The notes below the pieces were generated by a model. The model was not told the DNA's origin. It did no database searches and saw only the letters and a list, made by a program, of their open reading frames with translations. 46,817 nucleotides of DNA, from assembly GCA_030158305.1 (NCBI GenBank), contig JAOATE010000046.1:1321-48137 (forward strand). The letters are read 5' to 3'. Below are positions 28,784 through 41,614 of this stretch, piece after piece. Both the position numbers and the translations under genes were made by a program. Source of the stretch: Burkholderiaceae bacterium. GTDB taxonomy: Bacteria > Pseudomonadota > Gammaproteobacteria > Burkholderiales > Burkholderiaceae_B. Position 1 is the stretch's first letter; every line of letters starts with the position of its first letter.

Positions 28784-30328
28784 TTGAAATACAAAGACCT
28801 GAGAGACTTCATCTCGCAACTTGAAAAAAATAACGATCTCAAACGCATTGATGCGCCTGTATCCAGCGTTCTCGAGATGACTGAAATTTCAGATCGTGTC
28901 CTGAAAGCCGAAGGGCCCGCACTGATTTTTCAAAATACGCAGCATCACGGCAAGAAAAGCGATATGCCGGTGCTCACAAACTTATTTGGCACACCGACCC
29001 GAGTGGCCCAGGGCATGGGCGCCGTGGATACCACTGCCTTGCGTGACATTGGAGAGTTGTTGGCCAGCCTGCGCGAACCCGAGGCCCCAAAGGGATTTAA
29101 AGACGCTCTGGCCAAAGTCGCTATGCTCAAGGCCGCGCTTTGGGACATGAGTCCAAAGAACGTTCGAGGTGCACCCTGTCAGGAAATCGTCTGGGAGGGA
29201 GACGACGTCGACTTGGACAAACTCCCGATTCAAACCTGCTGGCCAGGCGATGTCGCACCTCTACTGACTTGGGGACTGGTCATTACGCGTGGACCGAACG
29301 CCAAACGTCAAAACCTCGGCATCTATCGTCAACAAGTTGTCGGTCGCAACAAGCTCATCATGCGGTGGCTCTCACACCGCGGCGGCGCCCTGGATTTTAG
29401 AGATCACGCGCTCGCGCACCCTGGCACCCCTTTCCCGATTGCCGTGGCACTTGGGGCCGATCCCGCCACCACACTCGGCGCGGTCACGCCTGTCCCTGAC
29501 TCACTGTCCGAATATCAATTCGCAGGCCTTTTAAGAGGCGGGCGCACAGAAGTCACTTCCGCGATCGGGAGCAATCTATCCGTCCCCGCGACAGCAGAGA
29601 TCATCCTCGAAGGCCATCTCCTCCCGAGCAGCGATCCACGCGCGATCAAACCCGTCGTCCCCGAGGGCGTCAATCCGCCCCCCTCTTCCGACTACGAATT
29701 AGCGTTGGAGGGACCTTACGGCGACCACACAGGCTATTACAACGAGCAAGACTGGTTTCCAGTCTTTACCGTCGATCGCATCACCATGCGACGCAATCCG
29801 ATTTATCACTCGACCTACACGGGCAAACCGCCCGATGAGCCCGCCGTGCTGGGTGTGGCACTCAACGAAGTGTTCGTGCCCATTTTGCGCCGACAACTTC
29901 CTGAGATTGTTGATTTTTATTTACCGCCCGAAGGCTGTAGCTATCGACTCGCCGTCGTATCAATCCGAAAACAATATCCAGGTCATGCAAAAAGAGTCAT
30001 GTTCGGTTTATGGAGCCTGCTCAGACAATTTATGTACACCAAGTTCATCGTGGTGGTCGATCAAGACATTAACCCCCGTGACTGGAAAGAAGTCGTATGG
30101 GCGATGACCACGCGCATGGATCCTGTGCGGGATACCTTGTTGGTGGAAAACACGCCTATTGATTATCTGGACTTTGCTTCGCCAGTGTCAGGGCTTGGTG
30201 GAAAAATGGGGATGGATGCGACCAACAAATGGCCTGGTGAAACGCAGAGAGAATGGGGAACACCCATCCAAATGGATCCAGCCACCAAAGCACACGTGGA
30301 TGCGATCTGGGGCTCACTCGGACTTTAA
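28784..30328 (+). CDS. ubiD: UbiD family decarboxylase
   Basis: A 514-residue UbiD-type decarboxylase dependent on prenylated FMN. The N-terminal [10 protein letters not shown], the [10 protein letters not shown] segment and the [12 protein letters not shown] active-site region are family hallmarks. Length and N-terminus fit the ubiquinone-pathway 3-octaprenyl-4-hydroxybenzoate decarboxylase. The cofactor-making UbiX is not in the window. The start codon is TTG, with an agga 8 bases upstream; no in-frame ATG fits the conserved N-terminus. Confidence 0.93.
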   Translation: MKYKDLRDFISQLEKNNDLKRIDAPVSSVLEMTEISDRVLKAEGPALIFQNTQHHGKKSDMPVLTNLFGTPTRVAQGMGAVDTTALRDIGELLASLREPEAPKGFKDALAKVAMLKAALWDMSPKNVRGAPCQEIVWEGDDVDLDKLPIQTCWPGDVAPLLTWGLVITRGPNAKRQNLGIYRQQVVGRNKLIMRWLSHRGGALDFRDHALAHPGTPFPIAVALGADPATTLGAVTPVPDSLSEYQFAGLLRGGRTEVTSAIGSNLSVPATAEIILEGHLLPSSDPRAIKPVVPEGVNPPPSSDYELALEGPYGDHTGYYNEQDWFPVFTVDRITMRRNPIYHSTYTGKPPDEPAVLGVALNEVFVPILRRQLPEIVDFYLPPEGCSYRLAVVSIRKQYPGHAKRVMFGLWSLLRQFMYTKFIVVVDQDINPRDWKEVVWAMTTRMDPVRDTLLVENTPIDYLDFASPVSGLGGKMGMDATNKWPGETQREWGTPIQMDPATKAHVDAIWGSLGL

Positions 30329-30351
30329 TGCGACCTAGGAGCAGCCAAGCG

Positions 30352-31365
30352 CTAAGACTTGTGGGGCGTTGCGCGCAGCAGTAGCCAAAGAAAAAACGGC
30401 CCCCCCACTAGACTGGTGATCACGCCGACCGGCAGTTCGGCGGGCATCACCACTAGGCGCGCCAGTCCATCGGCCAAGAGTAAAGCCATCGCGCCACCGA
30501 TCCAGGACATCGGCAAAAGCAAACGGTGATCCGCTCCCAGCCATAGCCTCAAGACATGAGGCATCACGAGGCCAATAAACGCAATACCTCCCGTCACGGC
30601 TACCAAAGGCCCTATTAATAAACAAATGGCAATGATGAGTTCGCGTCGTACGCGGTTTAACGCAAAACCAAGGTGGAGCGCTTCGCGCTCACCCAGCAAT
30701 AAGGCATTGAGCACACGCCAACGTGCGACCAGCCAGAGAGAGATCACTACAGACCAAGGCAAGAGCCACACTAAACTCGACCAACTCGCGCGCGTCAAAC
30801 TGCCAAGAGACCAGAAAGAAAAGCTTCGAAACTGCGCATCCGAGGCAAAAGTAATCAATACACTCACCAGACTCAGCGCAAACGCATTGATTGCAATCCC
30901 CGCAAGTAATAAACCCGCGACCCCCGGGTAGCGGCGCCCGATCAAATAGGCGGCAAAAGTCGCCATCACGGCACCAGCAAAACCTGCCAGGCCACTCACA
31001 AGTAGGCCGCCAAAACCGAGCAGCAGCGCGGTCACTGCGCCGAGTGAGGCCCCGGCTGAAATGCCGATCAAAGTGGGCTCTGCGAGCGGATTGCGAAACA
31101 AGGCCTGCATCACCGCACCGCTTAAGGCCAAGGCGCCGCCCACAATGATGGCAAACAATACGCGAGGCAGGCGCAATTCAAACAACACCGTTTGCATAAG
31201 AGGATCCGCGACCTCACGCCCCAACAGCAGCGCAAAAAAATCAGACCACGGCATGTCGACCGCACCCGCTCGCAAAGCGATCAGCGTCAAACCAAGCAGG
31301 ACCAGCACTGAGCCAGAGAGCAGCAAAGCCTTGCGCTCATTCAAGAGGCGTGATCTTGGGTGCAT
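30352..31365 (-). CDS. FecCD-family ABC transporter permease
   Basis: A 337-residue membrane protein with about nine or ten hydrophobic segments and the FecCD/BtuC signature LRLPRVLFAIIVGGALALSG near residue 65, followed by NPLAEPTLIGISAGASLGA. Members import ferric siderophores, haem or cobalamin across the inner membrane. Neither the ATPase nor the binding protein is adjacent, and the downstream neighbour is the convergent ubiD. The start ATG overlaps the stop of the upstream exported-protein gene (TAATG), so the two are translationally coupled. Confidence 0.92.
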   Translation of the reverse strand: MHPRSRLLNERKALLLSGSVLVLLGLTLIALRAGAVDMPWSDFFALLLGREVADPLMQTVLFELRLPRVLFAIIVGGALALSGAVMQALFRNPLAEPTLIGISAGASLGAVTALLLGFGGLLVSGLAGFAGAVMATFAAYLIGRRYPGVAGLLLAGIAINAFALSLVSVLITFASDAQFRSFSFWSLGSLTRASWSSLVWLLPWSVVISLWLVARWRVLNALLLGEREALHLGFALNRVRRELIIAICLLIGPLVAVTGGIAFIGLVMPHVLRLWLGADHRLLLPMSWIGGAMALLLADGLARLVVMPAELPVGVITSLVGGPFFLWLLLRATPHKS

Positions 31366-32078
31366 TAGCGAAGTGATTTGACTTCAATGACCGAACGCTG
31401 CCCAGACTGCATAATCTCCTGCCTCATCACAAGATTGAGACTTGGGCAAAACCAGTCTGTCACTTGTGACTGAATATTAGGTAACGGAATGATCGCGCCT
31501 CTGACATTGACCACTGTTGGGTCTGTGCCACGCGAGTAGCGCACCGGCCAACAGGATTGCTGGCCCGCCGCAGTCTCAATGCGCTGTTGCGCACCCACTG
31601 TTTTTTCGCCCATCCTAACCGTCACAGGTGTAGTCGGGCCTCTGCGTGGATCGCCAATCGCCAAACGAAAGGACTGCGCCGGGAATCGCTGACCTGCTGC
31701 GCGAATGGGTTCACCATAACCAAACAAACTCAGCATTTGTACATCTACGTCTGGATCACCGGGTTTTTTAGCAACGCCTGGGTTCGACAAACTTGTTTTT
31801 ACGCCATCGACCCGCATCACGTGATTGACATCTGTCTCACCCGACAGCATGCCAAGCAACGCGTAATTGGCATAGCCCTTGACCAAGGCCTGACACTGTT
31901 GCGTCGAGGTTTTTTTGACTTGGCTGAAATTGAGTTTGGCAGAAACCTGTATCAAGCCTGAACCGACGATTTCAATCTCTCCGCCGTCGTGAAAAAATTT
32001 AGCCTGGCACACCGCTGCATTGGCGGCGTAAGGCAAGCTCAACATGGCTGCGGCGAGCCAGAGACATTTCAACTTCAT
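31365..32078 (-). CDS. Unrecognised exported protein
   Basis: A 237-residue protein with a clear signal peptide (hydrophobic residues 6-16, likely cleavage near ANAA at residue 21). The mature part is rich in beta-strand patterns and has four cysteines (near residues 23, 62, 174 and 213) that could form disulfides in the periplasm. The C-terminal half, with CWPVRYSRG and DWFCPSLNLVMRQE, faintly recalls DUF3108-like periplasmic proteins, but I cannot assign a family. A strong gggagag site precedes the ATG. It lies between dacB (15 bases upstream) and the coupled FecCD permease. Confidence 0.75.
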   Translation of the reverse strand: MKLKCLWLAAAMLSLPYAANAAVCQAKFFHDGGEIEIVGSGLIQVSAKLNFSQVKKTSTQQCQALVKGYANYALLGMLSGETDVNHVMRVDGVKTSLSNPGVAKKPGDPDVDVQMLSLFGYGEPIRAAGQRFPAQSFRLAIGDPRRGPTTPVTVRMGEKTVGAQQRIETAAGQQSCWPVRYSRGTDPTVVNVRGAIIPLPNIQSQVTDWFCPSLNLVMRQEIMQSGQRSVIEVKSLR

Positions 32079-32093
32079 GGTGACCTCTCCCGA

Positions 32094-33572
32094 TTACTTG
32101 GTGGTGAGCCATGCAATCAATGCGTTTTCAAAAGAACGTGCTTCGTGTGCACGCTCATGGTTCACCATACTGACGACCACGAAACGCTTACCACTTGTCG
32201 ACCACACATAACCTGCGACCGAGCGAACATCTCGCAGCGCACCTGTTTTCAAATGCGCCAACGACTTGGTCGCCGGATCACGCAAACGATATCGCGTCGT
32301 GCCATCGACACCCAGAATCGCCAGAGAGGAAACAAACTCGGGCATGACCGGCGAGGTCCACGCTCGATTCAACATTTGCGTCAGACTATCGGCCGAGACC
32401 ACGCCATTGCGGGACAATCCGGAGCCGTTATCCAACACCATACCCGTCATCGGCAGACCTTGGCGAGCCAGCACCTCTTGCGCCACTTGCACACTGCCCG
32501 TGACCGTCGCAGGCTTGCGGCCTGCTTCTGCACCCAGTGTGAGTAACAGTACACGCGTCATCACATTATTGCTACGCTTATTGATCAACCGGATGACTTC
32601 AGACAACGGAGGTGACTGGTGCGAAGCAACCGCCACAGCACTCGCAGGAATCGAACCTGTCCGGACTTTTCCAGTCATCGTGCCACCCACTTCGCGCCAC
32701 ACTTCTTGCAGAATGCGTGCACCAAACTCTTGTTGCGATAACGCCAAACGGAACACATCAAACTCACCACAAGAGCCTGCGCCGCGACCGGTGACACGAA
32801 TACGCACCTTGTCACCAGAAACCGTGGTGTCCGTTGTCACAGAAGGTGAGCCAGGGCACTTGCCGTCTACCCAAGCAACATTGGCCTCAAGCTCGACACC
32901 GGGCAGCGGAGGGTCGACAAAATATTTCCAGGTCTTGGTTGCAGGATCTGGCGAAAAAACCAAACGCATCGCGCCAAAGCCCACCATAAACGCATCAGGG
33001 CTTGCGTTATAGGGTCGATCCGCTGAACCATCAAACGTAGAGGGGTCGATCGTGACATCACCAAAAATGGAACGATCAATCACAATGTCGGAAATATCTT
33101 TAATCCCGCGCAGGCGCAAATCGCGCATCAAGCGCCAGACATCTGGCAGCATCAGCACAGGGTCACCCCCTGCACGCAGGTACAAAGGACCGCTCAGCAC
33201 GCCTTTCTCATTGACTCGGGATTCGGCATCCATCATAAAGTTGGTGTGCCACACGTAATTCGGTCCCAACCGCGATAATGCGGCATAAGTTGTCACCAAC
33301 TTCATGACTGAAGCAGGATTGCGCGGCGTTTCTGGTGAAACCGCCATCAGACGCGGCCCACCGATTTCTTGGACGACCAAGGAAAGGGATGACTCTGGCA
33401 ATTTTGTCTGCGCCCAAGCACGCGCAAGCTCCGGTGGCATAGAGATTTGAGTTTTGGCTTGCGCATGCACTTTCGAGGTGGTCATACCCACCCCAAGCCC
33501 CGTTGCAAGACACATCGCGAAAACGCCACACTTCCCAAAGACTTGCCACACACGCTGCAGACCACCGATCAT
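32094..33572 (-). CDS. dacB: D-alanyl-D-alanine carboxypeptidase/endopeptidase (PBP4)
   Basis: A 492-residue class C penicillin-binding protein. A signal peptide (cleavage near AQA, residue 39) targets it to the periplasm. The three active-site motifs are in order: SVMK at residues 88-91 with the nucleophile Ser, SNN near residue 334, and KTG near 442. The long insert between the first two motifs is typical of PBP4. It trims or cleaves peptidoglycan cross-links. It is divergent from queA. Confidence 0.95.
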   Translation of the reverse strand: MIGGLQRVWQVFGKCGVFAMCLATGLGVGMTTSKVHAQAKTQISMPPELARAWAQTKLPESSLSLVVQEIGGPRLMAVSPETPRNPASVMKLVTTYAALSRLGPNYVWHTNFMMDAESRVNEKGVLSGPLYLRAGGDPVLMLPDVWRLMRDLRLRGIKDISDIVIDRSIFGDVTIDPSTFDGSADRPYNASPDAFMVGFGAMRLVFSPDPATKTWKYFVDPPLPGVELEANVAWVDGKCPGSPSVTTDTTVSGDKVRIRVTGRGAGSCGEFDVFRLALSQQEFGARILQEVWREVGGTMTGKVRTGSIPASAVAVASHQSPPLSEVIRLINKRSNNVMTRVLLLTLGAEAGRKPATVTGSVQVAQEVLARQGLPMTGMVLDNGSGLSRNGVVSADSLTQMLNRAWTSPVMPEFVSSLAILGVDGTTRYRLRDPATKSLAHLKTGALRDVRSVAGYVWSTSGKRFVVVSMVNHERAHEARSFENALIAWLTTK

Positions 33573-33680
33573 GCCATCACCTATTTAGGGGTTTAAGTCG
33601 ACAGCATACAAAAAATCACACAGACAGGCTTAAAATGCGCGGTCTTGCTTGTTTATCCCCTTTTTTTGTCTGGTTATCCC

Positions 33681-35896
<2,216 letters not shown>

Positions 35897-35928
35897 CCAA
35901 CACCTTACTTTTTCCAAAGGAGACCTTA

Positions 35929-36270
35929 ATGTCTGCTCAAGCAATATCCGGCCTCGTGCTGGCACAGGCTGCTGATACAGCAAGCTCACTCATGGGAATG
36001 GCTCCCATTCTCCTGATGTTTGTCGTACTTTACTTTTTGATGATTCGTCCTCAGATGAAGCGTCAAAAAGAGCACAAGGCACTGTTAGCCGCATTGGCTA
36101 AGGGTGATGAAGTCATCAGCGCCGGCGGTTTGCTGGGTAAAGTCACCAAGGTTGCCGACAACTACGTCACAATCGAAGTGGCCGAATTAGCTGAAAAGCC
36201 AGTCGAAATCGTGATGCAAAAAGCATCCGTTTCAGCTGTGCTGCCAAAAGGCACGATCAAAGCGCTGTAA
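35929..36270 (+). CDS. yajC: Preprotein translocase subunit YajC
   Basis: A 113-residue YajC with one transmembrane helix (about residues 20-40, LLMFVVLYFLMIRPQ) followed by the cytoplasmic KGDEVISAGGLLGKV domain. It associates with SecDF in the inner membrane. The start at 35929 has a strong aaaggag site 6 bases upstream; the longer frame from 35848 would overlap tgt and has no such site. The gene is followed by a hairpin and then secD. Confidence 0.95.
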   Translation: MSAQAISGLVLAQAADTASSLMGMAPILLMFVVLYFLMIRPQMKRQKEHKALLAALAKGDEVISAGGLLGKVTKVADNYVTIEVAELAEKPVEIVMQKASVSAVLPKGTIKAL

Positions 36271-36284
36271 TTCAGCTTCAATAT

Positions 36285-36323
36285 CGCCCCGTCGCGCGTT
36301 GCGCGGGGCGCAATCTCTTTTTT
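36285..36323 (+). terminator. Hairpin with T-tract between yajC and secD
   Basis: CGCCCCG (36285-36291) pairs with CGGGGCG (36304-36310), with further G-C pairs inside. A T-rich run (CTCTTTTTT) follows after 4 bases. It resembles an intrinsic terminator, although the T-tract is set slightly back. Placed inside the tgt-yajC-secD-secF run, it could reduce rather than end transcription into secDF. Confidence 0.5.
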
Positions 36324-36337
36324 GATCCCCGTCGGCA

Positions 36338-38206
36338 ATGAACCGCTACCCTCTTTGGAAATACCTGACGGTGCTGATCGCGGTTGTGATCGGCCTGCTC
36401 TATACCCTGCCTAACTTTTTTGGTGAGTCACCTGCTGTTCAGGTCTCGAGCGCCAAGGCAACCTTAAAAATCGATACCGCTACGCTGGATCGTGTGCAAA
36501 CCATCCTGCAACAAGCTAACATCCCCAACACTGGTGCTGCTTTCGAGCTCAATGGCACAGTCGGCACCGTGCGCGTGCGCTTTCCCAGCACGGACGTGCA
36601 GCTCAAGGCGCGTGACCTGATTGAGAAAACACTCAATCCCAATCCAGCCGAACCCTCCTACACCGTTGCACTCAATCTATTACCGGCCTCACCCGCTTGG
36701 TTGAGCGCGATTGGCGCCAATCCCATGTATTTGGGTCTGGATTTGCGTGGTGGCGTGCACTTTCTCTTACAAGTCGACATGCAGGGCGCACTGACCTCAC
36801 GTTACGACGCGCTCGTCACTGATCTCCGTGTCGCCTTGCGTGACCAACGCATCGAATCCGCCGGCATTGAGCGTGACGGCATGTCCGTTGTACTGTCCTT
36901 TAGCACTGAAGCCCTGCGCGACCGGGCCATCACCGCCTTGCGCACACGCAACCCTGATTTGCAGATGCTTGAGCGCACCGAAGGTGGCCGTCAACAAATC
37001 GTCGGTCGTCTGAGCCAGGCGGCGATCACGACCGTGCAATCTAGCGCACTCAAGCAAAACATCACAACCTTGCACAACCGGATTAATGAGCTCGGTGTCG
37101 CAGAGCCGATCATTCAGCAACAAGGCGCAGACCGCATTGTTGTCCAGTTGCCTGGTGTTCAGGATGTTGCCAAAGCAAAAGACATTCTCGGTCGTACAGC
37201 CACACTTGAAATCCGGATGGTGGATGACTCGCCCGCCGCCGCAAGCGCGTTGGCCGCTGGTACCGTGCCTTTTGGCCTTGAGCGCTATCAAGACCGCGAC
37301 GGTCGTCCTCTCTTAGTGCGTCGTCAGGTCGTCTTGACCGGAGAAAACCTGCAAGATGCGCAAGCAGGTCGTGACAGTCAAAACCAGCAGCCTGCCGTTC
37401 ATCTCACGCTGGACTCAAAAGGTGCGCGCATTTTCCGTGATGTCACCCGTGACAACGTCAACAAGCGCATGGCCATTTTGTTGTTTGAAAAAGGTCGTGG
37501 CGAGGTCGTCACAGCTCCCGTCATTCGTGGCGAAATTCCGGGTGGTCAGGTCCAGATCTCTGGCAGCATGACGGCCGAAGAGGCTGCTGACACTGCTCTG
37601 TTGCTACGCGCGGGCTCTCTCGCCGCACCGATGGAGATTATCGAAGAGCGCACGATCGGACCAAGCCTGGGTGCTGAAAACATCGAAAAAGGCTTTAACT
37701 CGACGCTCTACGGCTTTATCGGCATTGCCATTTTCATGGTGATCTACTACCACTTGTTCGGTGCGTTCTCGACCGTGGGTTTGGCACTCAACGTCTTGTT
37801 GCTGCTTGCGATTCTTTCGATGCTGCAAGCCACACTCACGTTGCCAGGCATTGCCGCGATTGCGCTCACGCTTGGTATGGCCATTGACGCCAACGTGCTG
37901 ATTAATGAACGCATACGAGAAGAACTCCGTAACGGAGAATCTCCTCAAAACGCCATTAATCTAGGCTTTGACCGCGCCTGGGGCACGATTCTCGACTCCA
38001 ACCTGACCACACTCATTGTTGGTGTTGCGCTCCTAGTATTTGGCTCTGGTGCGATTCGAGGCTTTGCTGTGGTGCACTGCCTGGGCATTCTTACCTCTAT
38101 GTTCTCAGCGGTGGTGGGCGTGCGCGCCTTGGCCAACCTCTGGTACGGAAACAAGAAAAAACTCCAGTCGATTTCGATTGGAACGGTCTGGAAACCCAAG
38201 GACTGA
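36338..38206 (+). CDS. secD: Protein translocase subunit SecD
   Basis: A 622-residue SecD. A first transmembrane helix (residues 7-25) is followed by a long periplasmic region with the P1 domain (YLGLDLRGGVHFLLQVD near residue 130), then five transmembrane helices from about residue 455, including GMAIDANVLINERIREEL of the RND-type proton path. SecDF uses proton flow to pull exported proteins out on the periplasmic side. It precedes secF by 2 bases. Confidence 0.97.
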   Translation: MNRYPLWKYLTVLIAVVIGLLYTLPNFFGESPAVQVSSAKATLKIDTATLDRVQTILQQANIPNTGAAFELNGTVGTVRVRFPSTDVQLKARDLIEKTLNPNPAEPSYTVALNLLPASPAWLSAIGANPMYLGLDLRGGVHFLLQVDMQGALTSRYDALVTDLRVALRDQRIESAGIERDGMSVVLSFSTEALRDRAITALRTRNPDLQMLERTEGGRQQIVGRLSQAAITTVQSSALKQNITTLHNRINELGVAEPIIQQQGADRIVVQLPGVQDVAKAKDILGRTATLEIRMVDDSPAAASALAAGTVPFGLERYQDRDGRPLLVRRQVVLTGENLQDAQAGRDSQNQQPAVHLTLDSKGARIFRDVTRDNVNKRMAILLFEKGRGEVVTAPVIRGEIPGGQVQISGSMTAEEAADTALLLRAGSLAAPMEIIEERTIGPSLGAENIEKGFNSTLYGFIGIAIFMVIYYHLFGAFSTVGLALNVLLLLAILSMLQATLTLPGIAAIALTLGMAIDANVLINERIREELRNGESPQNAINLGFDRAWGTILDSNLTTLIVGVALLVFGSGAIRGFAVVHCLGILTSMFSAVVGVRALANLWYGNKKKLQSISIGTVWKPKD

Positions 38207-38208
38207 CC

Positions 38209-39150
38209 ATGGAACTCTTTAGAATCAAACGCACCATCCCGTTTATGCGCCATGCTTTGGTGCTAAACGTGATCAGCGTGCTCGTATTTGTCGCAGCAGT
38301 GTTTTTTATCATCACGCGTGGCTTTCATCTGTCGATCGAATTCACGGGCGGCACAGTGATGGAGGTCAGCTACACCCAAGCCGCGCCGCTTGATCAAGTC
38401 AGAAGCACCATCTCAGGCTTGGGCTACTCAGACTTTCAGGTGCAAAACTTCGGCACGTCCCGTGATGTCATGATCCGCTTACCGCTCACAGCGGGACAAA
38501 GCTCTGCAGTTCAGAGTGAAGCCGTGATGAAGGTACTCAAGGCGGCAGATCCTGCGGTCGAACTGCGCCGTGTCGAGTTTGTCGGACCACAAGTGGGCCG
38601 CGAACTTGTCGAAAACGGCTTACTCGCTCTGCTGTTTGTGGTCATTGGCATCGTGGTGTATCTGGCCATTCGCTTTGAGTGGAAGTTCGCTGTTGCCGGC
38701 GTGCTCGCCAACCTACACGATGTGGTGATCATTCTGGGCTTTTTTGCTTTCTTTGGCTGGGAGTTCTCTCTGTCAGTCTTGGCAGGTGTGCTCGCCGTTC
38801 TGGGTTACTCGGTCAACGAATCTGTCGTTGTGATGGATCGAATCCGAGAAAACTTTCGCAAAGAACGCGATGCCAGCGTAGTAGAGGTCATCGACAGCGC
38901 CATCACGCAAACGATCTCCCGCACCATCATTACCCACGGTTCGACTCAGATGATGGTACTGACCATGCTGATTTTTGGTGGCCCAACGCTGCACTACTTT
39001 GCGCTGGCACTGACCATCGGTATCTGGTTCGGTATTTACTCTTCTGTTTTTGTTGGTGCCTCCATTGCAATGTGGTTGGGCATCACACGCGAAGACATGA
39101 TCAAGCCGATTAAAAAGAAAGACGAACTCGAAGAAGTCTACGAGGAATAA
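38209..39150 (+). CDS. secF: Protein translocase subunit SecF
   Basis: A 313-residue SecF with six transmembrane helices. It shows the periplasmic [14 protein letters not shown] motif, [13 protein letters not shown] and the [17 protein letters not shown] motif of the transport helix. It partners SecD in the inner membrane. It lies 2 bases after secD. The C-terminal cytoplasmic tail is rich in Lys and Glu. Confidence 0.97.
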   Translation: MELFRIKRTIPFMRHALVLNVISVLVFVAAVFFIITRGFHLSIEFTGGTVMEVSYTQAAPLDQVRSTISGLGYSDFQVQNFGTSRDVMIRLPLTAGQSSAVQSEAVMKVLKAADPAVELRRVEFVGPQVGRELVENGLLALLFVVIGIVVYLAIRFEWKFAVAGVLANLHDVVIILGFFAFFGWEFSLSVLAGVLAVLGYSVNESVVVMDRIRENFRKERDASVVEVIDSAITQTISRTIITHGSTQMMVLTMLIFGGPTLHYFALALTIGIWFGIYSSVFVGASIAMWLGITREDMIKPIKKKDELEEVYEE

Positions 39151-39194
39151 ACAACCCTAACGCCCACGGGATTAACACCCGCTCCGGCACTCTT

Positions 39195-40589
39195 ATGCAA
39201 AAAACAGACAATCCAAAGAAAGTATTCATCCGCACCTTCGGGTGCCAGATGAACGAGTATGACTCTGACAAAATGCTCGACGTCCTTGGACAAGAGCGCG
39301 GCGTGGTGGTGACACAGACTCCCGAAGACGCTGACGTCATTTTGTTTAACACCTGCTCTGTACGAGAAAAAGCCCAGGAAAAAGTCTTTTCTGATCTGGG
39401 GCGTATCAAACACCTCAAAACACTCAACCCCGATCTCGTGATTGGTGTGGGTGGCTGCGTGGCCAGCCAAGAAGGCGCGGCGATCGTTGATCGCGCACCC
39501 TATGTCGATGTGGTCTTTGGCCCTCAGACACTGCACCGCCTCCCGGAACTGATTGCGCGCCGCCGCTCCGAAGGGCGCTCGCAGGTCGACATCAGCTTTC
39601 CTGAAATTGAAAAGTTTGATGCCATGCCGCCCTCGCGCGTCGAAGGCGCCACCGCTTTTGTCTCGATCATGGAAGGCTGTAGCAAATATTGCAGCTTCTG
39701 TGTCGTGCCCTACACCCGTGGCGAAGAAATCTCACGCCCTTTTGAAGACGTGTTGACCGAGGTTGCCGACTTGGCAGACCAAGGCGTCAAAGAAGTCACC
39801 TTACTCGGACAAAACGTCAACGCCTATCGTGGCCGTATGAGCGCAGAAGAAGGCGCTGAGATTGCCGACTTTGCCACGCTGCTTGAGTACGTACACGAAA
39901 TTCCAGGCATTGAGCGCATTCGCTACACGACCTCACACCCCAAGGAAATGACCACGCGCATGACCGAGGTCTACGCCCGCTTACCCAAGCTCGTGTCCTT
40001 TCTGCACCTGCCTGTTCAAGCCGGTAGTGACCGTGTCCTCGCTGGGATGAAGCGCGGCTACACCGCGATCGAGTTCAAATCTGTGGTGCGTAAATTGCGT
40101 GCTGCGCGTCCAGGCCTGACCCTTTCCTCGGACTTTATCGTCGGCTTTCCCGGCGAGACCGAAGAGGACTTTGAAAAGACCATGAAACTCATTGAGGAAG
40201 TCGGTTTCGACACCTCGTTTTCTTTTGTCTATTCACGCAGACCCGGCACTCCCGCAGCTGATCTGAGCGATGACACACCACAAACGGTCAAGCTTCAACG
40301 ACTGCAGCGCCTGCAAGCACTCATCAACGAGCAGGCACACGCCATCGCGCGCAGCATGGTGGGCTCAACCCAACGCATTCTCGTTGAGGGCACCTCCACG
40401 CGCGACCCCAACGAACTCAGCGGTCGCACCGAAAACAATCGTATTGTGAATTTCCCCGGCCATCCCCGTCTGATTGGACAGATGATTGATGTGGTGATCA
40501 CCGATGCGATGACCAACACCTTTAGAGGCCGTGTGGCGATTCAAGATGATGCGACTGGTGATGACGCACACACCAAGGCCTCGCAATGA
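39195..40589 (+). CDS. miaB: tRNA-2-methylthio-N6-isopentenyladenosine synthase
   Basis: A 464-residue radical-SAM methylthiotransferase. The N-terminal domain binds one iron-sulfur cluster through Cys residues in [21 protein letters not shown] and GVGGCVA. The radical-SAM cluster motif is CSKYCSFC near residue 162. A C-terminal TRAM domain binds RNA. It modifies A37 of tRNAs. It overlaps phoH by 4 bases, the start of the conserved miaB-phoH-ybeY-corC-lnt run. Confidence 0.97.
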   Translation: MQKTDNPKKVFIRTFGCQMNEYDSDKMLDVLGQERGVVVTQTPEDADVILFNTCSVREKAQEKVFSDLGRIKHLKTLNPDLVIGVGGCVASQEGAAIVDRAPYVDVVFGPQTLHRLPELIARRRSEGRSQVDISFPEIEKFDAMPPSRVEGATAFVSIMEGCSKYCSFCVVPYTRGEEISRPFEDVLTEVADLADQGVKEVTLLGQNVNAYRGRMSAEEGAEIADFATLLEYVHEIPGIERIRYTTSHPKEMTTRMTEVYARLPKLVSFLHLPVQAGSDRVLAGMKRGYTAIEFKSVVRKLRAARPGLTLSSDFIVGFPGETEEDFEKTMKLIEEVGFDTSFSFVYSRRPGTPAADLSDDTPQTVKLQRLQRLQALINEQAHAIARSMVGSTQRILVEGTSTRDPNELSGRTENNRIVNFPGHPRLIGQMIDVVITDAMTNTFRGRVAIQDDATGDDAHTKASQ

Positions 40590-41614
40590 GCCGACCTCCC
40601 GTCAAGACCTCCTCGCGCGCGCGTCCCTTGCCCGTCAAAATGACCCTCGAGGGTGGCAATCAACAACTTGCCAACCTGTGCGGACCCTTGGATGTCAATT
40701 TGCGTCAGATCGCCGATGGTCTTGATCTCGAGCTCACGCGACAAGGCAACAGACTCACGATCCGTGGCGCGCATGCAGAAGCCGCCAGCAAAATGCTGTT
40801 TGCTTTCCATGATCGCGCTGCACAACAAGCGTTGTCGGTGGATGATATTCAACTAGGCTTGGTCGAGATTGGTGTCGGACGTTCGGTTACTCCAACGATG
40901 CCAAACTTTGATCCGAGTGAGTTTCCTCCTCTGGATGACGAGAGTGGCACGATCGCCTTGCGTACCCGTCGCAGTGATCTGCGTCCCCGTACTCCGCGAC
41001 AGCGTGACTACCTCAACAACATTCTTAAACACGACATCACCTTTGGCGTAGGCCCTGCCGGTACCGGCAAAACTTGGCTGGCGGTAGCGTGCGCGATTGA
41101 TGCGATGGAGCGAGATACGGTTCAGCGCATTGTTTTAACGCGCCCTGCTGTCGAGGCTGGAGAACGTTTAGGTTTCTTGCCCGGCGATCTCGCGCAAAAA
41201 GTCGATCCTTATTTGCGTCCTCTTTACGATGCACTATACGACTTGATGGGTTTTGAGCGAGTTCAACGTTTGTTTGAAAAACAAACCATCGAAATCGCTC
41301 CTTTGGCCTACATGCGTGGTCGCACGCTAAACCATGCTTTTGTGATACTGGACGAGGCCCAAAACACTACGCCCGAACAGATGAAAATGTTTTTGACGCG
41401 GATCGGTTTCGGTAGCAAGGCGGTGATTACGGGCGATCCCTCTCAAGTAGACTTGCCCAAAGGTCACAAAAGCGGCCTCGCGCATGCAGTCAAAGTACTT
41501 GAGGATGTCAAAGGAATCGCTGTTACTAAATTCACGAGTCGCGATGTCGTCAGACACCCACTGGTCGCCCGTATTGTCGATGCCTATGAGCAAGCCGAAC
41601 AAAACGGCGCCTGA
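40586..41614 (+). CDS. phoH: PhoH family protein
   Basis: A 342-residue PhoH-like (YbeZ) protein. An N-terminal KH-like region is followed by the P-loop ATPase: Walker [11 protein letters not shown] near residue 154, Walker [11 protein letters not shown] and the [10 protein letters not shown] motif. In E. coli, YbeZ works with YbeY in RNA metabolism, and ybeY follows here with a 29-base overlap. It begins with a 4-base overlap with miaB. Confidence 0.94.
   Translation: MSRPPVKTSSRARPLPVKMTLEGGNQQLANLCGPLDVNLRQIADGLDLELTRQGNRLTIRGAHAEAASKMLFAFHDRAAQQALSVDDIQLGLVEIGVGRSVTPTMPNFDPSEFPPLDDESGTIALRTRRSDLRPRTPRQRDYLNNILKHDITFGVGPAGTGKTWLAVACAIDAMERDTVQRIVLTRPAVEAGERLGFLPGDLAQKVDPYLRPLYDALYDLMGFERVQRLFEKQTIEIAPLAYMRGRTLNHAFVILDEAQNTTPEQMKMFLTRIGFGSKAVITGDPSQVDLPKGHKSGLAHAVKVLEDVKGIAVTKFTSRDVVRHPLVARIVDAYEQAEQNGA

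Noticed and set aside
32266-33012. Open frame of 248 codons opposite dacB
   Set aside because: It lies entirely within dacB, which has all three PBP motifs; the opposite frame shows no family features or ribosome binding site.
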